A stretch of DNA of 64,000 nucleotides, taken from Mariniphaga sp. (GTDB taxonomy: Bacteria > Bacteroidota > Bacteroidia > Bacteroidales > Prolixibacteraceae). Position 1 is the first letter of the stretch. Each line of letters opens with the position of its first letter. This document shows, in pieces, positions 8,611-17,852 of this stretch. The DNA lies in assembly GCA_024636975.1 (NCBI GenBank), contig JAGXGA010000055.1, positions 310,001 to 374,000 of the forward strand, read 5' to 3'. The position numbers and the translations under genes were made by a program. The notes beneath the pieces were generated by a model. That model did not search any database, was not told where the DNA came from, and saw only the letters and a list, made by a program, of their open reading frames with translations.

Positions 8611-10866
8611 ATGAAGGCAAGAAAATTGTGGCTGGCATTTATTGGAGTGATGGTTGTTTCATTTGCAGTACTCCTTTATTATGGCCGGGAAATTTATCGT
8701 GAAGCACCTCCGGTTCCGGAAAGGGTAGTAACGGAGGATGGACAAACTGTATTTACAGGGCAGGAAATTAAAGACGGGCAAAATGTATGGCAATCATTGG
8801 GGGGCCAGCAGTTAGGAACCATTTGGGGCCATGGTGCTTACCAGGCGCCCGACTGGACTGCCGACTGGCTGCACCGGGAAGCTGTTTTCATGCTTAACCA
8901 GTTGGCGGAAGAAAACCATGGCAAGCCGTATGTTGAACTGACTGAGGAACTGCAGGCATCGCTCAAGGTAACACTTCAGCGCGACATGCGAACCAACACC
9001 TATAATCCGGAAAATGGTGTCATTACAATCTCTTCTCTGCGGCAGGATGCCATTCAACACAACAGTGCTCATTACGGGGGATTGTTTACCGACGACCCGG
9101 CATTGGCTGATTTACGAGATGCATACAGTGTGCCGCTGAATTCATTGAAAGACTCCGAACGGGTAAAGCAACTGAATGCTTTTTTCTTTTGGGCTTCATG
9201 GGCATGTATTGCCGAGCGGCCGGGAAAGGATATTACCTATACCAATAACTGGCCTGCCGATGAATTGATCGGAAACAGGCCAACCGGTGATATGCTTTTA
9301 TGGACAGGCTTCAGCGTTATTTTATTAATTGCAGGAATCGGGTTGATGGTATGGTTTTATGCCGTAACAAAAAAGGAAGAAGAGTTAAAACCGCCCTCCA
9401 CTTTTCCGTTGAAAAATGTAGGACAAACGCCTTCCCAACGGGCAACTTTAAAATATTTTTGGGTAGTTACCCTGCTGATACTGGTACAGGTTATAATGGG
9501 AGTGATAACAGCCCACTATGGCGTGGAAGGCCAGGCCTTTTATGGCTTCCCGCTGTCGGAATGGCTTCCGTATTCCATTTCCCGCACGTGGCATGTGCAG
9601 TTGGCTATCTTTTGGATTGCCACATCATGGCTGGCTACCGGTTTGTTTTATGCACCGGCGATTTCGGGGAAGGAGCCAAAATTTCAGAAACTTGGAGTGG
9701 ATATATTGTTCTTTGCCCTCCTTGTTATAGTAGTAGGATCATTGGCAGGCCAGTGGATGGGTGTTATGCAAAAGCTGGGGCTTGTTGAGAACTTCTGGTT
9801 CGGGCATCAGGGGTATGAATATGTTGATTTGGGAAGGTTCTGGCAGATATTTCTATTTGCCGGGCTCTTTATCTGGTTATTTCTATTGGGCAGAGCAATT
9901 TGGCCTGCATTAAAAGTACCAAGTGAAAGCCGGCATTTAATCATTCTTTTCCTGATTGCATCAGTCGCCATTGCAACATTCTACGGAGCCGGGCTGATGT
10001 GGGGCCGCCAGACAAACCTTGCCATTGCCGAATACTGGCGCTGGTGGGTTGTTCACCTTTGGGTAGAAGGTTTCTTTGAAGTTTTTGCCGTGGTAGTAAT
10101 GGCTTTTCTTTTTGTCAGGCTGCAGCTTCTTAAAGCCGGCATGGCCACCATGGCAGTATTGCTGACTACAGTGATCTTCCTTTCAGGTGGTATCCTGGGA
10201 ACCTTCCACCATCTTTATTTTACGGGTACACCTACTGCGGTAATGGCCATTGGGGCCACGTTCAGTGCCCTTGAAGTAGTGCCCCTTGTTCTTGTGGGAT
10301 ATGAGGCGTACGATAACCTGAAGTTTTCAAGGAGCTCCAACTGGATTAGAGCCTATAAGTGGCCCATTTACAGTTTTATTGCCGTGGCTTTCTGGAACCT
10401 TGTGGGGGCAGGTATATTTGGCTTCCTCATTAATCCGCCTATTGCACTTTATTATATGCAGGGACTGAATACCACTCCTGTTCATGGTCACACTGCACTC
10501 TTTGGTGTTTACGGAATGCTTGGAATCGGCCTCATGCTTTTTGTACTGCGTGATCTGGATACCAATGTAGTATGGAAAGAAAAGTGGCTGAAGTTTGCAT
10601 TCTGGGCCATTAACATCGGGCTGGCTGCCATGGTGCTCATCAGTGTTCTGCCAATTGGTCTTGCACAAACTGTTGCAAGTGTACAGGAAGGTTTATGGTA
10701 TGCCCGTTCGGCCGAATTCCTGCAGCAACCCCACATTCATACACTGAAATGGCTCAGGGTGGTTGGTGATACACTATTTGCTTTGGGAACAGTGGCTTTG
10801 GTTTGGTTTGTTTTCGGATTAAAATTCGGATGGAGCATCGAAAAAGGACAAAAACTGGAAGAATAG
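8611..10866 (+). CDS. norZ: Quinol-dependent nitric oxide reductase (qNOR)
   Basis: A 751-residue protein of the haem-copper oxidase superfamily in its fused NorC-NorB (qNOR) form. There is one N-terminal helix, a soluble domain of about 200 residues with the typical GQEIKDGQNVWQSLGGQQ stretch, and then about 13 helices with conserved histidines (for example SRTWHVQLAIFW, VVHLWVEGFFEVF, TFHHLYFTG, VHGHTALFGVYG). It reduces two NO to N2O with electrons directly from quinol in the inner membrane. It diverges from the NsrR-like regulator and is followed by a strong terminator. The domain order and motifs leave little doubt. Confidence 0.95.
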   Translation: MKARKLWLAFIGVMVVSFAVLLYYGREIYREAPPVPERVVTEDGQTVFTGQEIKDGQNVWQSLGGQQLGTIWGHGAYQAPDWTADWLHREAVFMLNQLAEENHGKPYVELTEELQASLKVTLQRDMRTNTYNPENGVITISSLRQDAIQHNSAHYGGLFTDDPALADLRDAYSVPLNSLKDSERVKQLNAFFFWASWACIAERPGKDITYTNNWPADELIGNRPTGDMLLWTGFSVILLIAGIGLMVWFYAVTKKEEELKPPSTFPLKNVGQTPSQRATLKYFWVVTLLILVQVIMGVITAHYGVEGQAFYGFPLSEWLPYSISRTWHVQLAIFWIATSWLATGLFYAPAISGKEPKFQKLGVDILFFALLVIVVGSLAGQWMGVMQKLGLVENFWFGHQGYEYVDLGRFWQIFLFAGLFIWLFLLGRAIWPALKVPSESRHLIILFLIASVAIATFYGAGLMWGRQTNLAIAEYWRWWVVHLWVEGFFEVFAVVVMAFLFVRLQLLKAGMATMAVLLTTVIFLSGGILGTFHHLYFTGTPTAVMAIGATFSALEVVPLVLVGYEAYDNLKFSRSSNWIRAYKWPIYSFIAVAFWNLVGAGIFGFLINPPIALYYMQGLNTTPVHGHTALFGVYGMLGIGLMLFVLRDLDTNVVWKEKWLKFAFWAINIGLAAMVLISVLPIGLAQTVASVQEGLWYARSAEFLQQPHIHTLKWLRVVGDTLFALGTVALVWFVFGLKFGWSIEKGQKLEE

Positions 10867-10908
10867 GTTCGTTAATACAACATTTTTCAGTAAATTAATA
10901 AGTTTTTC

Positions 10909-10943
10909 AAAAAAAGGAGCTCACACTTTGAGTCTCCTTTTTT
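10909..10943 (+). terminator. Terminator after the NO reductase gene
   Basis: AAAAAAGGAG and CTCCTTTTTT form a perfect stem of about ten pairs around a 14-nt loop, with flanking A and T runs. It lies 43 bp after the stop codon. Confidence 0.85.
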
Positions 10944-10963
10944 AACCTTTTTAAAAATACATT

Positions 10964-12193
10964 ATGAGTGAAAATATTGACAATTCGAAATTCCGGAAAG
11001 CAAAACTCAAGGAACTTATTCTAAAACTGCACCAGGGAGAATCGCAGGAAGAAGTGAGGCACCAGTTGCTGGTGAGCCTGAGTAACATCCCCTACGGTGA
11101 AGTGGTAGAGGTGGAACAGGAGCTGATTTCAGAAGGGCTTCCCGAAGAGGAGGTGCTAAAACTTTGTGACGCCCATTCGTCAGTGCTCGAAGGCAGGGTT
11201 GATCTTTCGGCACAGAAAACCATCCCGAAAGGGCATCCGGTTGATGTGATGCTGGAAGAAAACAAGGCGTTGAAACATGTTGCTGAAAATATACTCGCGG
11301 AGTTGTCGGCATTGAAGTATGTCAAAGAGGAAAATCTTGCTGATACACTCCTCGGGTTGAAGGCCGGATATAACCAGCTGATCGATGTGGATAAGCATTA
11401 TCAGCGTAAAGAATACCTGCTGTTTCCATTTCTTGAAGGGCTCGGAATTACCGGTCCACCCAAGGTAATGTGGGGAAAGCACGATGAAATAAGGGATTTG
11501 CTTAAAGGCAGCATCGAAATTTTAAATACTCCCGATGTATCGAAGGACGATCTGATCGTTTCGGCAGAGCTGGTGTTGATGCCTGCTGCCAAACAGGTGC
11601 TCGACATGACGGTGAAGGAAGAGGAGATCCTTTTCCCGATGTCGATGGATGCCTTATCGGATGCCGACTGGTACCAGATACGGAAGCAATCTGTGGAAAT
11701 TGGTTTTTGCCTCTACGACCCGCCAACGGAATGGGTTCCTGAAGGAATACAGGAAGAAACAATCAATGAAGCACAGCAGCAGGGGGGTAACATACAACTT
11801 CCCTCGGGCGGCTTTACTGCTGAGGAATTGCTTGCCATTTTGAATACCGTGCCGGTGGATATGACCTTTGTTGACCGCAACGACAAGGTAAAGTACTTCA
11901 CCCAGGGCAGCGAAAGGATATTTCAGCGGAACCGGGCCATCCTGAACCGCGATGTGCGGCATTGCCATCCGCCTGCAAGCGCCCATATAGTTGATAAAAT
12001 CCTGGAAGACTTTAAAACCGGGAAACAGGAAAGGGCGCCGTTCTGGATTAATCTCAGGGGAAAATTCATTCACATCGAATATTTTGCGCTACGCAATGAA
12101 AAGGGAGAGTACCTGGGTACGCTTGAAGTTTCCCAGAACCTTACTGAATATAGAAACCTTGAAGGGGAACAGCGGATATTATCTTATAAATAA
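10964..12193 (+). CDS. DUF438 / hemerythrin-like / PAS protein
   Basis: A 409-residue cytosolic protein. Residues about 10-80 form the helical DUF438 domain (ending with the typical LCDAHSSV stretch). Residues about 95-240 match a hemerythrin HHE-type four-helix domain with scattered ligands (DKHYQRKEYLLFPFLE, WGKHDEIRDLL, KEEEILFPM). Residues about 290-400 form a PAS domain (LNTVPVDMTFVDRNDKVKYF). Proteins of this layout are linked to NO or redox sensing in anaerobes, and the place next to qNOR fits that. It is followed 5 bp later by the DUF1858-DUF2249 gene, so the two are co-transcribed. Confidence 0.88.
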   Translation: MSENIDNSKFRKAKLKELILKLHQGESQEEVRHQLLVSLSNIPYGEVVEVEQELISEGLPEEEVLKLCDAHSSVLEGRVDLSAQKTIPKGHPVDVMLEENKALKHVAENILAELSALKYVKEENLADTLLGLKAGYNQLIDVDKHYQRKEYLLFPFLEGLGITGPPKVMWGKHDEIRDLLKGSIEILNTPDVSKDDLIVSAELVLMPAAKQVLDMTVKEEEILFPMSMDALSDADWYQIRKQSVEIGFCLYDPPTEWVPEGIQEETINEAQQQGGNIQLPSGGFTAEELLAILNTVPVDMTFVDRNDKVKYFTQGSERIFQRNRAILNRDVRHCHPPASAHIVDKILEDFKTGKQERAPFWINLRGKFIHIEYFALRNEKGEYLGTLEVSQNLTEYRNLEGEQRILSYK

Positions 12194-12198
12194 AAGCA

Positions 12199-12726
12199 AT
12201 GGAAAATTCAGAAAAGATTATCATAACGCCAAAAACTAAGGTAATGCAGTTGATTGAAACCTGGCCTGAGCTTGAAGATGTGCTCATCGATTATGTGCCG
12301 GCTTTTAGTAAGCTAAAGAACCCTGTGTTGCGAAAGACAGTGGCGCGCATTGCTACTTTGCAGCAGGCCGCTTCAGTAGGGAATGTGAAGGTTGAAGACC
12401 TGGTCAACCACCTCCGGAAAGAGGTGGGGCAGGACTTGTTGTCGGAAGAAGGTGGGGCTGCCTACAATATAACCCGTCCGCGCTGGTACGACGAAAGCAG
12501 GCTGCACAGTGAGCTCGATGCGCGTGAAATGCTTGCTGCCGGAGAACACCCGGTTAACCAGGTTATGGCCGATCTGAAACAGCTTCCACCCGGGAAAATT
12601 TATAAGCTTGTTGCTCCCTTTTTGCCGGCCCCGCTAATCGATAAGGCAACTTCCATTTCCGTTGAACATTGGGTGAAGGAAGTCTCTGCCGGGCAGTTCG
12701 AAATCTGGTTTTATAAACCAGAATGA
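12199..12726 (+). CDS. DUF1858-DUF2249 domain protein
   Basis: A 175-residue protein. The N-terminal part (TKVMQLIETWPELEDVLID...) matches the short DUF1858 helical domain. The C-terminal part (ELDAREMLAAGEHPVNQVMADL ... EIWFYKP) matches DUF2249, a TusA-like alpha/beta domain that usually has a conserved E-L-D-(V/A)-R near its start, as here. Such proteins accompany hemerythrin and NO-reductase genes in many anaerobes; their biochemical role is not settled. It is co-transcribed with the DUF438 gene 5 bp upstream. Confidence 0.82.
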   Translation: MENSEKIIITPKTKVMQLIETWPELEDVLIDYVPAFSKLKNPVLRKTVARIATLQQAASVGNVKVEDLVNHLRKEVGQDLLSEEGGAAYNITRPRWYDESRLHSELDAREMLAAGEHPVNQVMADLKQLPPGKIYKLVAPFLPAPLIDKATSISVEHWVKEVSAGQFEIWFYKPE

Positions 12727-12967
12727 TTACAGACTATTCTAAGATCAAAAAGCATTAAAATTTTCAGTACAGGTAAAGGATCAGGATTGGATTCTTTACC
12801 TGTAAATACTGACCTTTATATTCCCGTTAAATAATTCTTTTAACCCCGGTATTGTATAAAAGGAACTTTTGTCGGCAAAAGATTGTTGTAAGCCATTGAC
12901 ATTGATACAAAAATTCATAAATTTATATTTTTAAATCAAACAATAATCATAACCAAAACCCAGGTTC

Positions 12968-13840
12968 ATGTTGGTTAAAGCTTACGGCAGCGCTGTTTTC
13001 GGAATCGATGCCACAACAATTACAATTGAAACAGACGTAGTTCAGGGAATAAAATTTATGCTTGTAGGCCTTGCCGACAGTGCCGTACGAGAGAGCCAGC
13101 AACGCATTGAATCAGCTTTGCGGTTGAATGGCTACAAGTGGCCCCGTCAGAAAATCATAGTAAACATGGCCCCTGCCGATATCCGAAAGGAGGGTTCGGC
13201 ATATGACCTTCCACTGGCTGCGGCTGTTCTGGCAGCAGATAAGCAGATCAGCGATCAGAAATTAGCGAAATATATATTGATGGGAGAATTGTCGCTCGAC
13301 GGAAACCTTCAGCCAATCCGGGGGGTCCTTCCAATTGCCATTAATGCCCGTAAGGAGGGGTTTGAAGGGTTTATCCTTCCCAAACAAAATGCCCGTGAAG
13401 CAGCTGTTGTTGATAAGCTGAAGGTTTATGGTGCTGAAAACATAAGAGAGGTCATTGACTTTCTGAATGGAAACAATTCACTGGAACAGGTTATTGTAGA
13501 TACCCGTGCTGAGTTTTATGCCCAGATAAACAATAACCCGCTCGATTTTTCCGATGTGAAGGGGCAGGAAAATGTGAAGCGGGCGCTGGAAATAGCTGCC
13601 GCCGGCTCGCATAACATTATCCTCATTGGCCCGCCCGGTTCAGGAAAGACAATGCTTGCCAAGCGAATTCCTACCATCCTTCCGCCGTTTACCTTAAAGG
13701 AAGCGCTCGAAACTACCAAGATTCATTCGGTAGCTGGAAAGATAGGAAAGGATACTTCGCTGATGACCCAAAGGCCTTTTCGCAGTCCTCATCACACAAT
13801 TTCTGATAATATAGTTATACAAAATGAGGTGTATAACTAA
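12968..13840 (+). pseudogene. comM: 5' part of comM (YifB/Mg-chelatase family), split by the mobile element
   Basis: The frame gives the N-terminal LonC/ChlI-like domain of ComM ([23 protein letters not shown]...) and the start of the AAA+ domain with Walker A GPPGSGKT at residues 221-228. Native sequence ends at HTISD (13807). The next 33 bases belong to the element and add a short foreign tail before a stop at 13840. The rest of the gene lies at 55664-56365, 41.9 kb away, in the same orientation. The split falls before Walker B, so the left product cannot be an active helicase. ComM is a branch-migration helicase needed for efficient natural transformation, so the insertion should impair that until the element excises. 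Confidence 0.93.
13799..13837 (+). other. attL of the serine recombinase element
   Basis: comM sequence ATTTCT is followed by the GA crossover (13805-13806), then a 7-base spacer and GTTATAC-AAAATGAGG-TGTATAAC (13814-13837). The reverse complement of that arm matches the arm at the right end of the element base for base in CACCTCATTT and TATAAC. The equal 7-base spacing on both sides is what places the crossover at GA rather than at the nearby shared TTC. Confidence 0.82.
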
Positions 13841-14120
13841 AAAAAGTTTTTATTAGAACACTCCACCTTTAGGGACTTCATATTCTGAAAGTTTGATGGG
13901 TTAAAGTTTATTTGAAAAGAGCCTCCTGGTATTTCTTCACTTCACAATATTTTCCATAGATATAGAAACTGCTTATTCTAACACCCCAGGGTAAGAGGAA
14001 TATAAGTTTCCTTGAAGTTATTACAAGCTCTTTTATGCCTTCAATAGAAGAGATATTAAATTGCTGTCTTGTGAAAAAATCAGCATTCTAAGTTCCTGAG
14101 TCAACTCATGGGCTATAGTG
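13841..14120. other. Left-end non-coding region with a reverse-strand gene relic (copy A)
   Basis: No intact gene is present. Reading the minus strand from about 14110 to 13910 gives a stretch open for about 60 codons (with EGIKELVITSRK) that ends near GAGGCTCTTTTCAAATAA. It resembles the matching segment of copy B at 14290-14530. Both look like decayed ends of the same unknown gene next to an attL. Confidence 0.45.
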
Positions 14121-14280
14121 GGTCTCCCGGTTCAGGAAAGACTATGCGTGCCAAACGGATTCCCACCAAGATTCATTCAAAAGCCGGAAAGATGGGCAAG
14201 GACACTCTGATAACACAGCGGTCGTTTCGCAGTCTTTATCATACCATTTCGGATGATATTATTATATATTAGGTGGTGAG
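14121..14280 (+). pseudogene. comM: Decayed second copy of a comM fragment plus an old attL
   Basis: From about 14121 the sequence repeats the comM segment found at 13622-13807: Walker A region (TCTCCCGGTTCAGGAAAGAC), the AAGATTCATTC stretch and the CGCAGTC...CATTTC end, with many substitutions and a 42-base deletion between two CTACC/CCACC repeats. It then runs into GGA (GA at 14252-14253) followed by an element-type arm ending GGTGGTGAG. That arm aligns without gaps to the arm of the current attL. The fragment is therefore a diverged attL left by an older related element, not simply a duplicated gene. Confidence 0.85.
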
Positions 14281-14984
14281 TAATTTGATTAGCTTAAGAA
14301 ACTACTTTATAAATTTTATTGGTTTATATCTTCATCCCCGGATGTTTTCCACCTCCAAAATTTATTCCAGTTGAGTAATATACATGCTCTTTTGAATTCC
14401 ACAAGTTCCCTGAAGCCATTATAGCCCACTGTACCATTGCCAGTAGGGAAACTAGATAAGTTACGTCTTTTGCTTAAAACAGCTTCACACGCTCCTGAAT
14501 AAGCTCATAGACTATATAGTTAATTGATAAGAAAGGGTATCTGTTCTTTAGAACTTATATTATAATAAACTGAAATAATTCAGTATATCCAATTGTATAA
14601 ACAGAAATTCATAGTTATTGCTTAATGGTATGTGGTCAAACTGCTAAAGATTATTTAAATAACACAACAGGCGTAGGCGTTAAAATCGCTGCATCTACTG
14701 CAATCAACTACCTAATTTAGTGTAAACACATAGGTGCAGGGGATGAGTGCAAGAGAAACCGGTTATCGCAGAGCATATCTGTTGACGCATTCAGGCGAGA
14801 TTGTCACGGGTTGTAAGTCTTGAAATATATATCAAAATTTACTGCTTTGAAAAAAAGCTAATCCATGCCTACAGGAAAACAGCAAGATGAAAACAAAAGT
14901 TCACTAAAGTTATTGCATAATAAAAATATTTGATTTAGTTTTATGTCTGTTAATTTCATTAGCAAACCTAAAAACTGATAAACT
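14281..14984. other. Non-coding stretch with a reverse-strand gene relic (copy B)
   Basis: No intact gene is present. About 14300-14525 on the minus strand is open for about 60 codons (with NGFRELVEFKRACILL). It aligns with the copy A relic, including CTGAATAAGCTCATAGACTA against CTGAGTCAACTCATGGGCTA on the plus strand. I see nothing recognisable from 14530 to 14984. Confidence 0.45.
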
Positions 14985-15179
14985 ATGCCAACACAAAAAT
15001 TGGTAACTTTAGTTTTTCCATTATATGCTGCTGATTACGATGAAGGATTCGAAGAGTATCAATATGAAAAACTTACTACATGTTTGGATGAGGGCTATAA
15101 AATCGTTGGTAAAATCGAAAACAAAAACTATCCAGAGAATGCATTAGCATATAAGATTACTTACATTTTGGAAAAATAA
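14985..15179 (+). CDS. Small hypothetical protein
   Basis: A 64-residue acidic protein (MPTQKLVTLVF...) with no motif I recognise. The composition (alternating hydrophobic strands, acidic middle DYDEGFEEYQYEK) suggests a small globular alpha/beta domain. It stands alone: about 700 bp of degraded sequence precede it and about 240 bp without a convincing gene follow. It starts at the first ATG of the frame, 21 bp after a stop-rich A/T tract. It could be real element cargo or a chance ORF; codon use like that of neighbouring element genes favours a real gene. Confidence 0.5.
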   Translation: MPTQKLVTLVFPLYAADYDEGFEEYQYEKLTTCLDEGYKIVGKIENKNYPENALAYKITYILEK

Positions 15180-15420
15180 GTTGAAAATACCAGTTGCCGG
15201 ACATGCAACATGGGATTAGGTAATGATGAAGGTAAAATCTGTAGTAGGTCAATTTTCGGATATTTCAATTGTTATGCCATGGGAAGAGCAAGACAACTTT
15301 TAGATGTGTTTTATTAGTCATTTGTTCTTACAGTATTATCCGGAAAGTAATATTTTACAACTTGGAACTTTGAAAAAAGAAAAGAAGTAAGTTCGACATC
15401 TTAAAATTTATTAATATAAT

Positions 15421-16206
15421 ATGGATATAGAAGATTCTATTAAATCTTTGGAGTATAGAGAATATGAAAATGAAGATATTCAATATTTAGTTTATTTCTT
15501 CGATGGTGATGAAAATAAAGAAATTCATGAGTTTCTTAGTCACTCCGAGTTTTACTATGCGATAGATATTACTTCAATAACAAGTAATAGTAGACTTCTA
15601 ACTATTATTTCAGACCCAGAAGTATATAAAAAATATTACAACAAATTGGATTCACTCAAAGAGACAATAAAAAAGTTATTGTATGAATTTTCTGGTGTAA
15701 CTATTATTTCAATTAGCATAAAACCGAACCTAAAGAAATTCCAGATTTCAGCGAATAGATATGTGCCGGTTATTACACCTTGGGAGGAAATAAATAAATT
15801 CCAAGAAATACTACTCCGACAATATAGAGAATCAAATGAATCTATTGATTATCAAAATATTGAAAGTGCGTGTAAAATGATAATGCAAAAATTAGCAATT
15901 ATTATTTTTGATATTTATACACATAAAGAAACTGAAGGAAGGTCTGTTACTGAAAGAGATTATAAAAATCGATTACATGCGTATATAAAATCTGAATTAG
16001 GAGGAAAGGCAAATGAAAAAATCAGAGGATTTACATTAGCATTGATAGATTTTACAGAGAAATCAGTAAATCAACCATATGACTCTACCCACTCATTAAA
16101 TGCTGAATCATTAATTGCAGAATCATGTGTTATAAGTACAATCTCCATAATAAATATAATTAGTATAATTGAAAATAATAAAAAAGCTTCATTAACAAGA
16201 TTTTAA
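15421..16206 (+). CDS. Hypothetical protein, mostly helical C-terminal half
   Basis: A 261-residue protein that I cannot assign. Residues 1-110 are rich in alternating hydrophobic and polar residues. Residues about 135-250 form long helices (QNIESACKMIMQKLAIIIFD, SLNAESLIAESCVISTISII). The helical half contains R-D-Y-K-N-R-L-H, which fits the loose HEPN pattern RX4-6H, but no other HEPN feature is clear. Its place at the left end of a defence island makes an antiphage role possible, but this is inference only. It is a single gene, with non-coding sequence on both sides. Confidence 0.6.
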   Translation: MDIEDSIKSLEYREYENEDIQYLVYFFDGDENKEIHEFLSHSEFYYAIDITSITSNSRLLTIISDPEVYKKYYNKLDSLKETIKKLLYEFSGVTIISISIKPNLKKFQISANRYVPVITPWEEINKFQEILLRQYRESNESIDYQNIESACKMIMQKLAIIIFDIYTHKETEGRSVTERDYKNRLHAYIKSELGGKANEKIRGFTLALIDFTEKSVNQPYDSTHSLNAESLIAESCVISTISIINIISIIENNKKASLTRF

Positions 16207-16643
16207 TAATTGTAGGGTTAACCAATGGTGTGAGCAGTTTTATTTACAGAATATTTAAACTAGATGTTAAAATTAATAAAAGCCTTGAACCCATTTGCAG
16301 GAATAGTAAAGAAATTGGGTCTTGATTGACACCATGAACAGCAATTGGAAATATAAAATTTGCACATGGGGAATATGGATACATAAAACTTCCATCTATG
16401 GATGAAACCATCTAATGTATGGGATATTTTACTTTGTTTCATTGGAACTCCTCACATCCCCACCATTTTTTAGGTCAGTAAAGATTACAGAGCATTTAGC
16501 TATTCAAAATTGATTGGGAATTGACTATTCAGGTCATACGCTATTGCTATATTGCGACCGGATTAGGAGAAATGAAATGAATAGAAATATGAGAATTCTT
16601 ATAAACCAAAGGTAATTCTGTTAAAGCACGTGTCGATATAAAT
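16207..16643. other. Intergenic stretch without a recognisable gene
   Basis: About 437 bases with stops in all frames; short open stretches on the minus strand overlap nothing recognisable. It precedes the 208-aa gene. I see no strong hairpin or repeat. Confidence 0.5.
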
Positions 16644-17270
16644 ATGGAAGTAATCACAAATAAGTTTTTAAAAACGATAACCGATAATCCTATTGAAGAA
16701 ATATTTGAAATGACAATTGAGTCCCCTAAACTAAAAGAACTGGATGAGCGGATGCAACACGATTCGTTAGTTGAAGGCTTTAAGTTGCTAATTAAAAATA
16801 GCGCAAAATTGAAAAGTTTATATTCTATCAATGGAGTAGATGAAGAAAAAGAAATTTTAATACAGTTTTCACCCTTAATTTATTATATCACCTTATTAGA
16901 CAAAACAGAATTGAGAAGACAACTTAAACATTGTCAAGAACTACTCAAATCAGATATTTGCTTGAGGAACGTAATGCTATTAGGCGAATTGGAAGTAGAA
17001 GCTCAAAAACTTGAGTCCGCCATAAATACAGACCATGTGAAAATTACATGTACCTCTTTAAATAATTTGTACAAAAAGGTTTATAAGAATTGGAATAGAT
17101 CTGACCGATATGTCAGGATAAGCGAAATAATGAATATTTTTTCAATTCCTAACTTCCCGTACTTTTACACTTTGAAGGAAGCGCAAGAGCACCTTTCAAA
17201 ATATAATATCCAAACTTCATCCCCTCGAAAATATATTGTAGATAAAATCAAACATTATATTTCAGAATAA
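16644..17270 (+). CDS. Hypothetical helical protein
   Basis: A 208-residue, largely helical protein with no motif I recognise. The central part (YYITLLDKTELRRQLKHCQELLKSD) resembles regulatory or replication-associated helical proteins of Bacteroidota elements, but I cannot match it to RteC or another named family. It sits directly upstream (about 100 bp) of the remains of an HTH gene, and both are upstream of the helicase-like gene. The group may be the element's maintenance region, which is an inference from position. Confidence 0.6.
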   Translation: MEVITNKFLKTITDNPIEEIFEMTIESPKLKELDERMQHDSLVEGFKLLIKNSAKLKSLYSINGVDEEKEILIQFSPLIYYITLLDKTELRRQLKHCQELLKSDICLRNVMLLGELEVEAQKLESAINTDHVKITCTSLNNLYKKVYKNWNRSDRYVRISEIMNIFSIPNFPYFYTLKEAQEHLSKYNIQTSSPRKYIVDKIKHYISE

Positions 17271-17372
17271 CTTATTGATATCCAATTGGGGAAAATTGCC
17301 CACTGCTTTCTTCCCCAAAATGATTCGTATACTATTAGTTTATTTGCTTGTGCATTTTTAAAATATAGAAAA

Positions 17373-17836
17373 ATGAATCAAAAGTTATTAATTGACAGCG
17401 AAAGTAATGCTGGTGTATTGAAGTACGAAATTACTGCAGAAGACTTGATGAAGGTAGTGATGGACATTATTCGTGAAACTACAAAATCCATTTTGACCAA
17501 ATATGATGAAGAGCGGTCTCCGGATTTTATACCAAGGAAAGAAGCTGTGGAGAAGTTTAAGTTGAAGATCCCCCTCATGAGCAGGCCCCCTCACCCTGTG
17601 CAGGCCCCCTCACCCTGTGCAAGCCCCCCCACCCTGTGCAGGCCCCCTCACCCTGTGCAAGCCCCCTCCACCCTGTGCAGGCCCCCTCACTATGTGCAGG
17701 CCCCCTCACTATGTGCAGGTGAGAAGAAAAGGTCTACCCGAGTCCTCCCAGGGTAGGAGGACGGATTTATTATCGGCAAGATGAATTAGTCGATGCGATG
17801 GAGAGATTTGAGAGAACGAATGAATGTTTAATTTAA
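17373..17836 (+). pseudogene. Helix-turn-helix (excisionase-like) gene broken by a minisatellite
   Basis: The first 64 codons from ATG 17373 (MNQKLLIDSES ... PRKEAVEKFKL) match the N-terminal part of small Bacteroidota HTH proteins that begin with a helix and continue into a MerR/Xis-like winged helix. The winged-helix end GGRIYYRQDELVDAMERF is found at about 17755-17820 in another frame and ends at TAA 17834-17836. Between them lie seven 19-20-bp repeats (17582-17715) in place of the recognition helix, and the frames do not join because a TGA precedes the downstream frame at about 17720. The product would be a truncated protein with a proline-rich tail ending at 17756. Confidence 0.7.
17582..17715 (+). 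repeat. 19-bp minisatellite, seven units
   Basis: Units follow CAGGCCCCCTCACCCTGTG. They start at 17582, 17601, 17620, 17639, 17658 (20 bp), 17678 and 17697; units 3 and 5 begin CAAG, and units 6 and 7 have CACTATGTG. A partial eighth unit (CAGG) follows. The repeat is very C-rich in an AT-rich neighbourhood and has no spacers. Confidence 0.95.
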
Positions 17837-17852
17837 AGAGAGAGAGAGAAAA

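Noticed and set aside
17582-17715. CRISPR-like array of short repeats
   Set aside because: Units are directly adjacent with no spacers and no cas genes are nearby; it is a minisatellite.
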